Assembly (NCBI GenBank): GCA_031376425.1
Contig: JANMDR010000313.1
Location: 1-19,475, forward strand
Origin: JANMDR01 sp031376425
Lineage (GTDB): Bacteria; Pseudomonadota; Gammaproteobacteria; Burkholderiales; Usitatibacteraceae
Length of the DNA: 19,475 nucleotides
Direction: 5' to 3'
The notes below the pieces were generated by a model that was not told where the DNA came from, did no database searches, and worked only from the letters and a program-made list of their open reading frames with translations. Every line of letters starts with the position of its first letter. Position 1 is the first letter of the stretch. Positions 1-6,589 of the stretch are shown in pieces. The translations under genes and the position numbers were made by a program.

Positions 1-126
1 CTTAAACTGGGAATAAAGCATTTTGTCGTCTTTATTCGTGCCTTTGTTCAGGTAAGTGAACGCAAACGTGAGGCCGATGGCCACCAATATCCAGATTCCG
101 ATTTGTTTTGCTAAATTGCTATTCAT
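1..126 (-). CDS. ftsH: FtsH, ATP-dependent zinc metalloprotease (N-terminal 42 residues only)
   Basis: Partial gene running off the left edge; only the first 42 codons are present. The peptide begins MNSNLAKQIGIWILVAIGLT, a short cytoplasmic start followed by the first transmembrane helix (about residues 7-25), and ends in a YSQF motif like the Y-S-x-F that follows this helix in FtsH proteins. The AAA+ and zinc-protease domains would lie outside the window. A ribosome binding site GAGGA sits 7 bases before the ATG. rlmE lies 94 bp upstream on the same strand, and rlmE followed by ftsH is a widespread proteobacterial pair, which is the main support for the name. FtsH degrades membrane and regulatory proteins from the inner membrane. 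The call rests on context plus the N-terminal pattern, since no catalytic motif is visible. Confidence 0.85.
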   Translation of the reverse strand, partial: MNSNLAKQIGIWILVAIGLTFAFTYLNKGTNKDDKMLYSQFK

Positions 127-220
127 CAGTTTTTCCTCATATACCCAAAAATTGGCCGCTGCAATATGGCGTGCGTACCAAAACAGTCTCTAATACTACA
201 ACAATCGGCATTCTAATTCT

Positions 221-895
221 TTAATCAAGCTTAACGTCAGGCGACTTAATTTTAACGCCACGCCCAAACAAATACGATTCACGGCTTTCATTTCGCGATG
301 CACCTGGCTTTTTCGTGGATACTTTCACAAAATTCTGCCGTAATAGCTTCACAAATGGCTCAAAACCCGTACCTTGAAATACTTTGACGATAAATACCCC
401 ATTAGGTTTCAAAAACTCAATCGCGAAATCCATCGCAATTTCGCCTAAATGAAACATTCTGGCCTGATCTGTCGTAGGGATACCAGACATATTTGGGGCC
501 ATATCAGAAATTACAAGGTCAACATGCCCCACTTTACCGTCTGGCGACACCGCAGCCACGACTGCATCACGGCCTTGTTGCGAAGAAAAGTCACCCTTGA
601 TAAAATGCACCCCTGTGATCGGATCCATCTCTAAAATATCAATAGCAATGATTTTACTAGACGGATGCAAATCAGGACGCAGTTTTTGTACCGCCAATTG
701 TGACCACCCACCCGGCGCTGAGCCCAAATCTACAACAGTAATACCGGGCTTCAACAGCCGTTCTTTATCATCAATTTCAGTCAGTTTATAGACTGAACGC
801 GACCGAAAACCCTCCTCGTTAGCACGAATCACGTAGGGGTCACTTAAATGTCGTTGTACCCAGTCACGACTATTTTTAGGGCGCGCATTCGCCAT
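221..895 (-). CDS. rlmE: RlmE/FtsJ, 23S rRNA 2'-O-uridine methyltransferase
   Basis: A 224-residue SAM-dependent methyltransferase. The family methylates the 2'-OH of U2552 (E. coli numbering) in the A loop of 23S rRNA during late 50S assembly. The SAM-binding motif VDLGSAPGGWSQ is at residues 55-66. The catalytic tetrad K-D-K-E is complete: K37 in RSRSVYKL, D131 in VISDMAP, K171 in FIVKVFQG and E206 in SRESYL. Length is close to the usual ~210 residues. The ATG at 895 is preceded by an AAGG ribosome binding site at very short spacing. It is followed on the same strand by ftsH, so the two are probably co-transcribed, and it is divergent from yhbY with only 18 bp between the start codons. Nothing in the protein is unusual. 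Confidence 0.97.
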   Translation of the reverse strand: MANARPKNSRDWVQRHLSDPYVIRANEEGFRSRSVYKLTEIDDKERLLKPGITVVDLGSAPGGWSQLAVQKLRPDLHPSSKIIAIDILEMDPITGVHFIKGDFSSQQGRDAVVAAVSPDGKVGHVDLVISDMAPNMSGIPTTDQARMFHLGEIAMDFAIEFLKPNGVFIVKVFQGTGFEPFVKLLRQNFVKVSTKKPGASRNESRESYLFGRGVKIKSPDVKLD

Positions 896-901
896 AAGCC
901 T

Positions 902-907
902 TATAAT
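902..907 (+). promoter_or_regulatory. Candidate -10 box (TATAAT) for yhbY
   Basis: A perfect TATAAT lies in the 18-bp gap between the rlmE and yhbY start codons, ending 6 bases before the yhbY ATG at 914. Transcription from it would begin at or next to the A of that ATG, giving a leaderless mRNA. This fits the absence of a Shine-Dalgarno sequence before yhbY. No good -35 hexamer is seen 16-18 bp upstream, so the call is tentative. Confidence 0.4.
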
Positions 908-913
908 CCATAA

Positions 914-1543
914 ATGAAAACAGAATTATCCTCTATTCAGCGCCAAGCGCTCAAAGCACAGGCACATGACCTGTCCCCCGTCGTAATGATCGGCAACAAC
1001 GGCTTAACCCCCGCTGTCGTCCGCGAAATCGACATAAACCTAAAAGCCCACGAACTCATCAAAGTCAAAGCCAATAGCGATGTCCGCGAAGAACGCCTAG
1101 GCTGGCTCGCCGAAATTTGCGAAAAACTCTCATGCTTAGCCGTGGCACACGTCGGCAAGCAATTCGTGCTTTGGCGGTTAAACCCCGACAAAAAAGAACC
1201 AGCCCCCATTATCCGTGCCCGCCCCGTTAAACTCAACAAAAAACAAGCAGCCGCTAAATTAGCCGCCCCAGAACCCGCCCCCGCAATCCGTAAATCCAGA
1301 GTACTCCCCCTAGGCATTCTAGCTACAGAACCAAAACGTGCCAAACTCCGCCCACCCGGCGACGAAGCCAAAGACGACACCACAGCCGCCCCCAAAAACC
1401 GCCGCCGCGTAGCCTATGGCCCAAGTGGGCACCCAGCCCCTGCAAGGGGTAAGTTTGTAGGGCCACCGCGAGGGAAAGCAGCAGGCGGAAAATCGAAACC
1501 TTATGCGGCTAAGGCTGCACCTAAGCAGAAGTGTAAGGGGTAG
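914..1543 (+). CDS. yhbY: YhbY-family (CRM domain) ribosome-assembly RNA-binding protein with long basic tail
   Basis: A 209-residue protein. Residues 1-97 form a CRS1/YhbY (CRM) domain, a KH-like RNA-binding fold. The typical start LSSIQRQALKAQAHDLSPVV, the GNNGLT loop at residues 27-32 (the family's G-x-x-G turn) and the conserved LIKVK strand are all visible. E. coli YhbY is about 97 residues and associates with pre-50S particles. The remaining ~110 residues are a low-complexity tail rich in Lys, Arg, Ala and Pro, probably disordered and able to bind rRNA. The coding strand is strongly C-rich in this region. The gene is divergent from rlmE, another 50S maturation gene, so the two flank a shared 18-bp control region. 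No Shine-Dalgarno sequence precedes the ATG. The domain call is secure; the role of the tail is inference. Confidence 0.93.
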   Translation: MKTELSSIQRQALKAQAHDLSPVVMIGNNGLTPAVVREIDINLKAHELIKVKANSDVREERLGWLAEICEKLSCLAVAHVGKQFVLWRLNPDKKEPAPIIRARPVKLNKKQAAAKLAAPEPAPAIRKSRVLPLGILATEPKRAKLRPPGDEAKDDTTAAPKNRRRVAYGPSGHPAPARGKFVGPPRGKAAGGKSKPYAAKAAPKQKCKG

Positions 1544-1691
1544 AGTTTTGGGGTAGGGTTACACGACTATCAGCGCAGAGCCCACACGAAAATAACCTAT
1601 TTTGGGGCGCATTAGACTATTTAATGAGCTTAATTCGAACACTTAAGTATAAGAATATTTCATTTAAAATGGTTTACTTGGAGGCAGCCGA

Positions 1692-2369
1692 ATGACAAGA
1701 AAACGCCGTACAAATAAAGAGTTATTTATCGATAAGTTGGCGAGCATATCTATCGAAAATAAGTCTATCGTGAGACAGACCTTACAAAAGGAGCTCGGTT
1801 GGAACAAGGAGAAATACGAAGCAACTGAAACTGAGTTGATTGATGCAAAAAAAGTGAAACTTGGCCGTAAACCAGGCAAAACGATCTTGCTCGTCACCCG
1901 ACCGGTCGAATGCAAAAAAATGCTTAAGGTATTTGTTTCTTATTCACACGTAGACGAAAGTTTAAAACAGGATTTAATGAAGCACTTAACGCCTCTAAAA
2001 CAAAAGGGTTTGGTGGACACTTGGCATGATCGAAAAATATTAGCTGGAGATGATTGGGCAAAATCTATTACCCACAATCTTGGAGTAGCGGATATTATCC
2101 TATTACTAGTAAGCATTGATTTCATTAACTCCAGATACTGTAACGAAATAGAACTAACTCAGGCCATTGATCGGCACAAAGCAGGTAAGTGTGCCGTCAT
2201 TCCGGTGATGCTTCGAAGTTGCATTTGGCAGCATACGCCCCTTGCGAATTTGCAAACCTTGCCAAAAGACGCACAGCCGTTGACGACCTTTGCTAACTTG
2301 GACGTCGCGCTAACGGGTGTCGCCGAAAGCATTGAGGCGACGGCAATAGAACTATTAAAAGAACGTTAA
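1692..2369 (+). CDS. Winged-helix-like / TIR domain protein, probable defence NADase
   Basis: A 225-residue protein starting at an ATG 7 bases after a strong GGAGG site (1680-1684). Residues ~8-68 (KSIVRQTLQKELGWNKEKYE, then a G-R-K-P-G-K turn at 58-63 and a hydrophobic strand) look like the winged-helix modules found at the N-termini of some bacterial effector and restriction proteins. Residues ~78-223 are a bacterial TIR domain: KVFVSYSHVDE (79-89), WHDRKILAGDDW (111-122), LLVSIDFINSRYC (138-150) and a VIPVMLR strand. E154, in YCNEIEL, is the likely catalytic glutamate of NAD-cleaving TIR enzymes. Many prokaryotic TIR proteins deplete NAD+ in anti-phage defence or make cyclic ADP-ribose signals; that role here is inferred. 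No partner gene (Argonaute, SAVED, STING, ThsA) is adjacent. The gene looks more AT-rich than yhbY and lies between housekeeping and transport genes, consistent with horizontal acquisition. Confidence 0.85.
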   Translation: MTRKRRTNKELFIDKLASISIENKSIVRQTLQKELGWNKEKYEATETELIDAKKVKLGRKPGKTILLVTRPVECKKMLKVFVSYSHVDESLKQDLMKHLTPLKQKGLVDTWHDRKILAGDDWAKSITHNLGVADIILLLVSIDFINSRYCNEIELTQAIDRHKAGKCAVIPVMLRSCIWQHTPLANLQTLPKDAQPLTTFANLDVALTGVAESIEATAIELLKER

Positions 2370-2452
2370 AGAACGCGTGACTCTTAGGCAGATCTGTCCA
2401 AGAGTAGTAGGTTTGAGTAGTGATTTTGCGCGATGCAACACATTCTTTATAA

Positions 2453-2593
2453 CGACGAAGAGCTCAATTCAATATTCCTGTAGAAGATACTATTTCAAAG
2501 TATCTTTTGCCTGCTACCGAAACGACGACCGTACGTCGTGGTGCTCGTTTTCGAAAGCTACCGCCAGAGAAGGAATTAAACATGGTTTCACGC
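2453..2593 (+). pseudogene. Possible decayed tail of a BrnT-like toxin gene
   Basis: No intact gene is present here. If two frames are combined, the stretch before the brnA remnant reads TETTTVRRGARFRK and then KATAREGIKH. This resembles the end of BrnT toxins, where a strand ends in a pattern like RIISARKAT.RE just before the brnA start. BrnT normally lies directly upstream of BrnA, which is why I looked. The similarity is short and needs a frameshift, so it may be chance. The rest of 2370-2452 shows nothing I recognise. Confidence 0.2.
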
Positions 2594-2813
2594 TTACACT
2601 TAATTGATAGTGATGGCGAAGTAGGCGATCTCTCAACGATTGATCTGGCATTGCCTCGCCCTGTGCGGCGCACAAAAAGCGCCCACAAAAGAACGCATCA
2701 CCATTCGCTTGTCACTCGATGTCGCGCAGACATTTCGTGCGACTGGTGAAGGCTAACAAACCCCTGTAGGTGCAGCCGTGTAAGCTTGGCTGAAAACCAA
2801 TTCACCCATTTAG
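2582..2813 (+). pseudogene. Decayed BrnA-type antitoxin gene (BrnA/DUF4415 family)
   Basis: Starts at an ATG (2582) with a good AAGGA ribosome binding site, reading MVSRLHLIDSDGEVGDLSTI then LALPRPVRRTK. The frame then shifts by one base in the A-run at 2674-2678, after which the sequence reads APTKERITIRLSLDV and AQTFRATGEG, the signature of the BrnA_antitoxin (DUF4415) DNA-binding domain. The family normally continues GWQTR; here the Trp codon position is TAA (2754-2756), followed by QTPVGAAV, a second TAA (2781-2783), then AWLKTNSPI and a real-looking stop at 2811-2813. Removing one A and reading through the two stops would restore a ~76-residue protein, the usual size. Three separate lesions make sequencing error unlikely. 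BrnA neutralises the ribonuclease toxin BrnT and autoregulates the pair; no intact brnT is nearby. Confidence 0.72.
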
Positions 2814-2919
2814 ATTATGGTGATATTGCTTGAACCGATTTCGTTAAATCAACTGATTGAATTTCTACCGCCCAATCAGAATATCGTTATCGCATCGTGA
2901 TAATTGATCAAGATATTAA
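2814..2919. other. Gap between brnA remnant and dctM, with a weak nested hairpin
   Basis: No gene is seen. An AT-rich nested inverted repeat is present: outer arms AATATC (2880-2885) and GATATT (2912-2917), inner arms TTATC (2887-2891) and GATAA (2899-2903). It lies just downstream of the dctM stop on the minus strand and could slow or end transcription of the TRAP operon. There is no T-run after it in that direction, so it is not a convincing intrinsic terminator. Confidence 0.25.
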
Positions 2920-4215
2920 CTACATATTTTTCGGCAGCCAAGTAACGATACTTGGGAAGCAGTAAATCAATAATACCGCCGCCACCATTAGGAAGAAAAA
3001 CGGCAAGGTGACGCGGGCGATGTAGGCAATATCTCGTTTAGTCATGCCTTGTAGCACAAATAAATTGAATCCCACTGGCGGGGTGATCTGCGCCATCTCT
3101 ACGACTAGTACTATAAATATGCCAAACCAGATGGGGTCAATTCCAGCTTTCAATATCGTTGGCAACACCACGCCCATCGTGAGTACCACCATGGAAATGC
3201 CATCTAAGAAGCAGCCGAGCACGATATAGAACAGCATCAGGCCAAACAGCAGCCAGAACGGCGTTAATCCCATCCCGCCAATCCATTCGGCAAGGTGGCG
3301 TGGCAGGCCTATATAGCCCATTGCCAAGGTTAAAAACGCCGCGCCAGCAAGTATCAAGGCGATCATACAAAAAAGGCGGGTAGCGCCCATGAGGCTGTCA
3401 ATAAAGGTTTTCCAGTTCATTGCCCCTTGCAATAGTGATAACACCAATGCGCCCACCACGCCCAAGGCGGCTGCCTCTGTGGCGGTGGCATAACCTTGGT
3501 AGATTGATCCTAGCACTAGGGTAATCAAGAGAATAACTGGGATTAAATGGCGCGATTCGTAGAGCTTTTCCTTGAACGTGAAGGAGCGGTCAGCGCTGGG
3601 AATTTTATCTCTATTCAGCAGTGACCAAACGACGACGTAGCCTGAAAATAAGCTCGCTAATAATAGCCCCGGCAGCACGCCAGCAATAAATAATTTGGTG
3701 ATGGACGTATCTGACGCTACGCCATATACAATCATAATAATTGAGGGTGGAATGAGTAAGCCCAAGGTGCCTGCACCCGCGAGTGAGCCGATGGTAATAT
3801 CCTCTGGATAGCCGCGTTTTTGTAGTTCAGGTAAGGTCATTTTGCCAATGGTGGCGCAGGTTGCCGCACTAGAGCCGGAAACGGCGGCAAAAATGGTGCA
3901 GCCAATAATATTGGTGTGTAGTAATCGACCTGGCAGCCACGTTACCCAAGGTGCCAAGCCTTTGAACATGTCTTCAGATAATTTAGTACGAAATAAAATT
4001 TCGCCCATCCAGATAAACAAGGGCAGGGCAGTTAAAGTCCAAGACGATGCGGAGCCCCAAACGGTGGCAGCCATGGCGTCGCCCACTGGACGTGAGGTAA
4101 ATAGCTCCATCGCAATCCACGCCACACCGAGAAGGCCTAAGCCAATGCGCGTTCCAAATGCTAAAAGCAAGAATAACGCGGCAATGAGTACGAGTGTTAT
4201 ACCAATATCACTCAT
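2920..4215 (-). CDS. dctM: TRAP transporter large permease subunit, DctM type
   Basis: A 431-residue, very hydrophobic protein with about a dozen predicted membrane segments, the usual DctM size. Family signatures include SGSSAATCATIG (113-124), PPSIIMIVYG (156-165) and the C-terminal QITPPVGFNLFVLQGM loop. DctM is the ion-coupled transport subunit of tripartite ATP-independent periplasmic transporters; it sits in the inner membrane with DctQ and receives substrate from the periplasmic DctP. The ATG lies 2 bp after the dctQ stop with a GGA ribosome binding site inside the end of dctQ, so translation of the two is coupled. Substrate cannot be read from this subunit. The neighbouring 5-oxoprolinase-type enzyme suggests a cyclic amide or small carboxylate. 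Confidence 0.96.
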   Translation of the reverse strand: MSDIGITLVLIAALFLLLAFGTRIGLGLLGVAWIAMELFTSRPVGDAMAATVWGSASSWTLTALPLFIWMGEILFRTKLSEDMFKGLAPWVTWLPGRLLHTNIIGCTIFAAVSGSSAATCATIGKMTLPELQKRGYPEDITIGSLAGAGTLGLLIPPSIIMIVYGVASDTSITKLFIAGVLPGLLLASLFSGYVVVWSLLNRDKIPSADRSFTFKEKLYESRHLIPVILLITLVLGSIYQGYATATEAAALGVVGALVLSLLQGAMNWKTFIDSLMGATRLFCMIALILAGAAFLTLAMGYIGLPRHLAEWIGGMGLTPFWLLFGLMLFYIVLGCFLDGISMVVLTMGVVLPTILKAGIDPIWFGIFIVLVVEMAQITPPVGFNLFVLQGMTKRDIAYIARVTLPFFFLMVAAVLLIYCFPSIVTWLPKNM

Positions 4216-4217
4216 GA

Positions 4218-4730
4218 TTATTCCATCAACTTGAGTTCGTTTTCAAAACCGGAAGCCACATGTTTATTGGCGATATGCAAGTACAACTCGTCTAAAATTG
4301 CAATGAACAAAATCGCGGCACCTAGCGCCATACTTAGTTGGGGAATCCATAAGGCTGTCGCATCATTGCCCTGCGAAATATCGTTGAGCAAATAGGATTG
4401 ATACGCTAGCCTACAAGAAAAAAATGCAAAGGCACCGGCAAAAAATAAGCCCACTAAATGCGCAATTATTTCCATGAAGTGCTTGGCTTTTGGTTGCAGG
4501 CGATCAATGAGCAAGGTCACTCGTATATGCTCACCGCGCTTCAAGGTATGGGCTAAAGCTAAAAAACCGGCTGCAGCCATCGTGTAACCCGCGTAAGAAT
4601 CAGAGCCGCGCAAATTAAAACTAAGTAAGCGACCAGCTACACTTGCTAATACCATCAGTAAACATGCAATCATTGACAGCGCCGCAAGATAAGCCGCGCC
4701 ATCGTAGATTGCATTTAGAAATTTACGCAT
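4218..4730 (-). CDS. dctQ: TRAP transporter small permease subunit, DctQ type
   Basis: A 170-residue membrane protein with four predicted helices (about 11-36, 45-62, 86-108 and 127-150). The conserved KRGEHIRVTLLIDRL segment (65-78) between helices 2 and 3 is the G-x-H-I-R-V signature of the DctQ family. DctQ forms the membrane complex with DctM and is required for transport. It follows dctP by 122 bp, a gap that contains a strong RNA hairpin, and is followed by dctM after 2 bp. It is transcribed with dctM, and probably from the dctP promoter. No unusual feature in the protein. Confidence 0.94.
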   Translation of the reverse strand: MRKFLNAIYDGAAYLAALSMIACLLMVLASVAGRLLSFNLRGSDSYAGYTMAAAGFLALAHTLKRGEHIRVTLLIDRLQPKAKHFMEIIAHLVGLFFAGAFAFFSCRLAYQSYLLNDISQGNDATALWIPQLSMALGAAILFIAILDELYLHIANKHVASGFENELKLME

Positions 4731-4807
4731 AGTGGCGGTTCCTCGTTATGCATTCTGTTAAGTTGGTTCGATAACAACGAAAGTGCAGTGCTGATGGCCT
4801 AGATCGT

Positions 4808-4844
4808 TGAGGGCTATTGCTTGTGGTGATGCGTATAGCCCTCA
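4808..4844 (-). other. Intercistronic RNA hairpin between dctP and dctQ
   Basis: Perfect 10-bp inverted repeat, TGAGGGCTAT (4808-4817) and ATAGCCCTCA (4835-4844), separated by 17 bases and beginning 8 bases after the dctP stop codon. On the transcribed strand it is not followed by a T-run, so it is unlikely to be a full intrinsic terminator. Placement between an abundant binding-protein gene and its membrane subunits fits an mRNA 3'-end stabiliser or partial attenuator that keeps DctP in excess over DctQM, as seen in other binding-protein transporter operons; that role is inferred. Confidence 0.65.
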
Positions 4845-4852
4845 CTAATCGC

Positions 4853-5857
4853 TTACTTTCGATAGGCGTCCAACACCGCCTTAGCATCAGCCCCTGCACC
4901 TTTATCGGTCATCGCTTTTTCCCACTCAGCTTGCATGGTAGAGCCAATTTTCTTCAAATCGGCTTTTAGCTGTGCACTCGGTGCTGCTACATTTATACCG
5001 TTAGTAGTCATAATTTCTTTTGTGACTTGATCACGCGCGGCAGACGCTTTCCAGCCGCGTGTTTCGGCTTCCGCACCCGCTTTTACGACCGCGTCCTGCG
5101 TGGCTTTATCTAATGCATCAAACGCCTTTTGATTTACCACCACTAAATTTTTTGGTAACCATGCTTGGGCATCGTAATAGTTCGCCCCCTTGCCCATAGA
5201 GTCCCACACCTTAATATCAACACCGGTAGCGCCCGATGTCATATGTGTTTCAACTACCCCAGTTGAAAGCGCTTGAGCCAATTCAGCAGCCTGAATCGTC
5301 ACCGGCTGCGCACCAAAAAGCTCACCAATGCGATTGGTTTGAGGGCTATAGGCACGCCATTTTGAACCCTTCATATCAGCGCCACTCGTGATTGGTTTTT
5401 TGCTGTACAAGCCCTGTGGTGGCCACGCTACGGCGTACAGCACTTTAATGCCTTGCTTCGCCATACGTGCTTCAATGGCAGCGCGCGAGACCGCCCAAAG
5501 CTTTTGGCTCGCGGCATAACTATCGGCTAAAAACGGTACGGAATCTAGGCCATACACTGGATCTTCATTGGCTAAGGCAGGCAGTAAAAATTCACCTGCC
5601 TGTGCTTGGCCTGCTTGTACGGCACGTTTAATTTCATTTTGTTTAAATAGCGATCCGCCATCATGTACCGTAATTTTTAATTTTCCGGCACTGGCTTTTT
5701 CTACGTCAGCGGCAAACTGCTTTACGTTTTCAGTATGAAAATTTGCGGCTGGATAACCGGTGGGCATGTCCCACTTTGTTTGTGCGGTGGCGCTTAGGGC
5801 GAGCGTGCTACCGACAAATAAAGTGGCGATAGTTTGAATTAAAGTACGACGTTTCAT
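4853..5857 (-). CDS. dctP: TRAP transporter periplasmic substrate-binding protein, DctP type
   Basis: A 334-residue exported protein. The signal peptide has MKRR, a hydrophobic core and a likely cleavage after ATA (residue 25). The mature part shows the DctP fold signatures: a YPAANFHTENVKQFAADVEK opening, R168 in GSKWRAYSP (the position of the arginine that binds the substrate carboxylate in this family) and the LSTGVVETHMTSG segment. It delivers substrate to DctQM. A strong AAGGAG site precedes the ATG, and a good sigma-70-like promoter lies upstream, overlapped by a palindromic operator. It is divergent from the MarR-like regulator and the 5-oxoprolinase-type gene, so a cyclic amide such as 5-oxoproline, which carries a carboxylate, is a reasonable but unproven substrate. 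Confidence 0.95.
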   Translation of the reverse strand: MKRRTLIQTIATLFVGSTLALSATAQTKWDMPTGYPAANFHTENVKQFAADVEKASAGKLKITVHDGGSLFKQNEIKRAVQAGQAQAGEFLLPALANEDPVYGLDSVPFLADSYAASQKLWAVSRAAIEARMAKQGIKVLYAVAWPPQGLYSKKPITSGADMKGSKWRAYSPQTNRIGELFGAQPVTIQAAELAQALSTGVVETHMTSGATGVDIKVWDSMGKGANYYDAQAWLPKNLVVVNQKAFDALDKATQDAVVKAGAEAETRGWKASAARDQVTKEIMTTNGINVAAPSAQLKADLKKIGSTMQAEWEKAMTDKGAGADAKAVLDAYRK

Positions 5858-5917
5858 GGTGATCTCCTTAGAGTTAAAAACCGAAAAGTACGACCGAAAT
5901 TACATTCAGTGCTTGCA

Positions 5918-5946
5918 AATCTACCAATACGTTGATAAATTGTCAA
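5918..5946 (-). promoter_or_regulatory. Predicted sigma-70-type promoter of dctPQM
   Basis: On the minus strand, a perfect -35 TTGACA (5946-5941), a 17-bp spacer and a -10 TAGATT (5923-5918, four of six consensus positions) lie about 60 bp before the dctP start. The -35 box is inside the palindromic operator described separately, so a bound regulator would block or alter polymerase access. Confidence 0.6.
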
Positions 5947-5960
5947 TAAATTATCGACGT
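5929..5960. promoter_or_regulatory. Overlapping palindromes, probable operator of the MarR-like regulator
   Basis: Two overlapping near-palindromes lie between dctP and the regulator gene: TTGATAAATTGTCAA (5932-5946) and GTCAATAAATTATCGAC (5942-5958). Each has one mismatched pair. Seen at larger scale, arms ACGTTGATAA (5929-5938) and TTATCGACGT (5951-5960) form a 9-of-10 inverted repeat. The repeated half-site is TTGAYAA/TCRATAA. The 15-17 bp size and TTG...CAA ends are typical of MarR-family operators. The site covers the dctP -35 box and ends 11 bases before the regulator's ATG, so it could control both directions, including autoregulation. Confidence 0.6.
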
Positions 5961-5971
5961 TTTCCAATCAA

Positions 5972-6577
5972 ATGCCAAAAATAGCCTCTAAAAAATCATC
6001 CGAAGCTTTGCCAAAAGCCCGTAAGCTACTGAAATCAAAAGCGGCGCTTCCCGTTGCTACTCTGGAGCCAATCGCGCCGCGATTATTTGTGTCGTCGTCA
6101 CACTTGGTGTCGCCTAAAAGCGTGGAATTATCGGAGTTTGAATTTGGCTTAATCATTGCTGGCAATGCATTTAGCCGCTGGGTCGTGCGCTGTATGGCGG
6201 CGGCAGGTTTGAAGGATTTAACGTCCCTTGAAGTGTTGCTCCTGCATCATGTATATCACCGCGCACGTGAAAAAAAGTTGGCTGATATTTGCTTCATGAT
6301 TAATATTGAAGATACCCATATCGTTTCCTACGCCCTTAAAAAATTGGTTTCCATGGAGCTAGTACAAACAGAAAAGCGTGGTAAGGAAGTAGTTTTTTTT
6401 ACCACGCAACTAGGCCAAGACTATATTCAGCGCTATCGTGAAGTGCGTGAAGCTTGTCTAGTAGCCTCATTATCAAAAGATGGCAGCGAAAATGCGACCT
6501 TGGGCGAATTGGCTGGCTTTTTGCGCATGCTTTCTGGCATGTATGACCAAGCGGCACGCGTCGCAACTTCACTTTAG
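5972..6577 (+). CDS. MarR-like winged-helix transcription regulator
   Basis: A 201-residue protein. The first ~50 residues are a Lys/Ala-rich, probably disordered extension. Residues ~54-160 hold a winged helix-turn-helix of the MarR superfamily: helices FGLIIAGNAFSRWVVRCMAA and LTSLEVLLLHHVYH, a recognition-helix region DTHIVSYALKKLVSMELV (114-131) and a wing TEKRGKEVVFFTT (133-145). The C-terminal helices would make the dimer interface. It resembles the longer MarR-like group often found next to hydantoinase genes (COG5631, from memory). The ATG lacks a clear Shine-Dalgarno site. Divergent from dctPQM and 12 bp upstream of the 5-oxoprolinase-type gene, it is the obvious candidate to bind the palindromes in the divergent gap. 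Ligand and direction of regulation are unknown. Confidence 0.85.
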   Translation: MPKIASKKSSEALPKARKLLKSKAALPVATLEPIAPRLFVSSSHLVSPKSVELSEFEFGLIIAGNAFSRWVVRCMAAAGLKDLTSLEVLLLHHVYHRAREKKLADICFMINIEDTHIVSYALKKLVSMELVQTEKRGKEVVFFTTQLGQDYIQRYREVREACLVASLSKDGSENATLGELAGFLRMLSGMYDQAARVATSL

Positions 6578-6589
6578 AAAGTATTCGTA

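Noticed and set aside
937..1395. Open frame of 152 codons on the minus strand opposite yhbY
   Set aside because: Caused by the C-rich yhbY tail having few stops on the other strand; no motif or ribosome binding site.
1589..1603. AAAATA-ACC-TATTTT hairpin after yhbY as a terminator
   Set aside because: The stem is wholly A/T, so too weak to call as a terminator; left unannotated.
1640..1670. TATAAG near 1651 as a promoter of the TIR gene
   Set aside because: No reasonable -35 element at 16-18 bp, and the region is AT-rich enough for such a match by chance.
2377..2607. Open frame of 76 codons after the TIR gene as a real small gene
   Set aside because: No recognisable whole protein, and it overlaps the better-supported brnA remnant; only its end (KATAREGIKH) looked meaningful and is reported as a possible brnT trace.
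4808..4844. Intrinsic terminator after dctP
   Set aside because: The stem is strong but is not followed by a T-run on the transcribed strand, and dctQM lie directly downstream.
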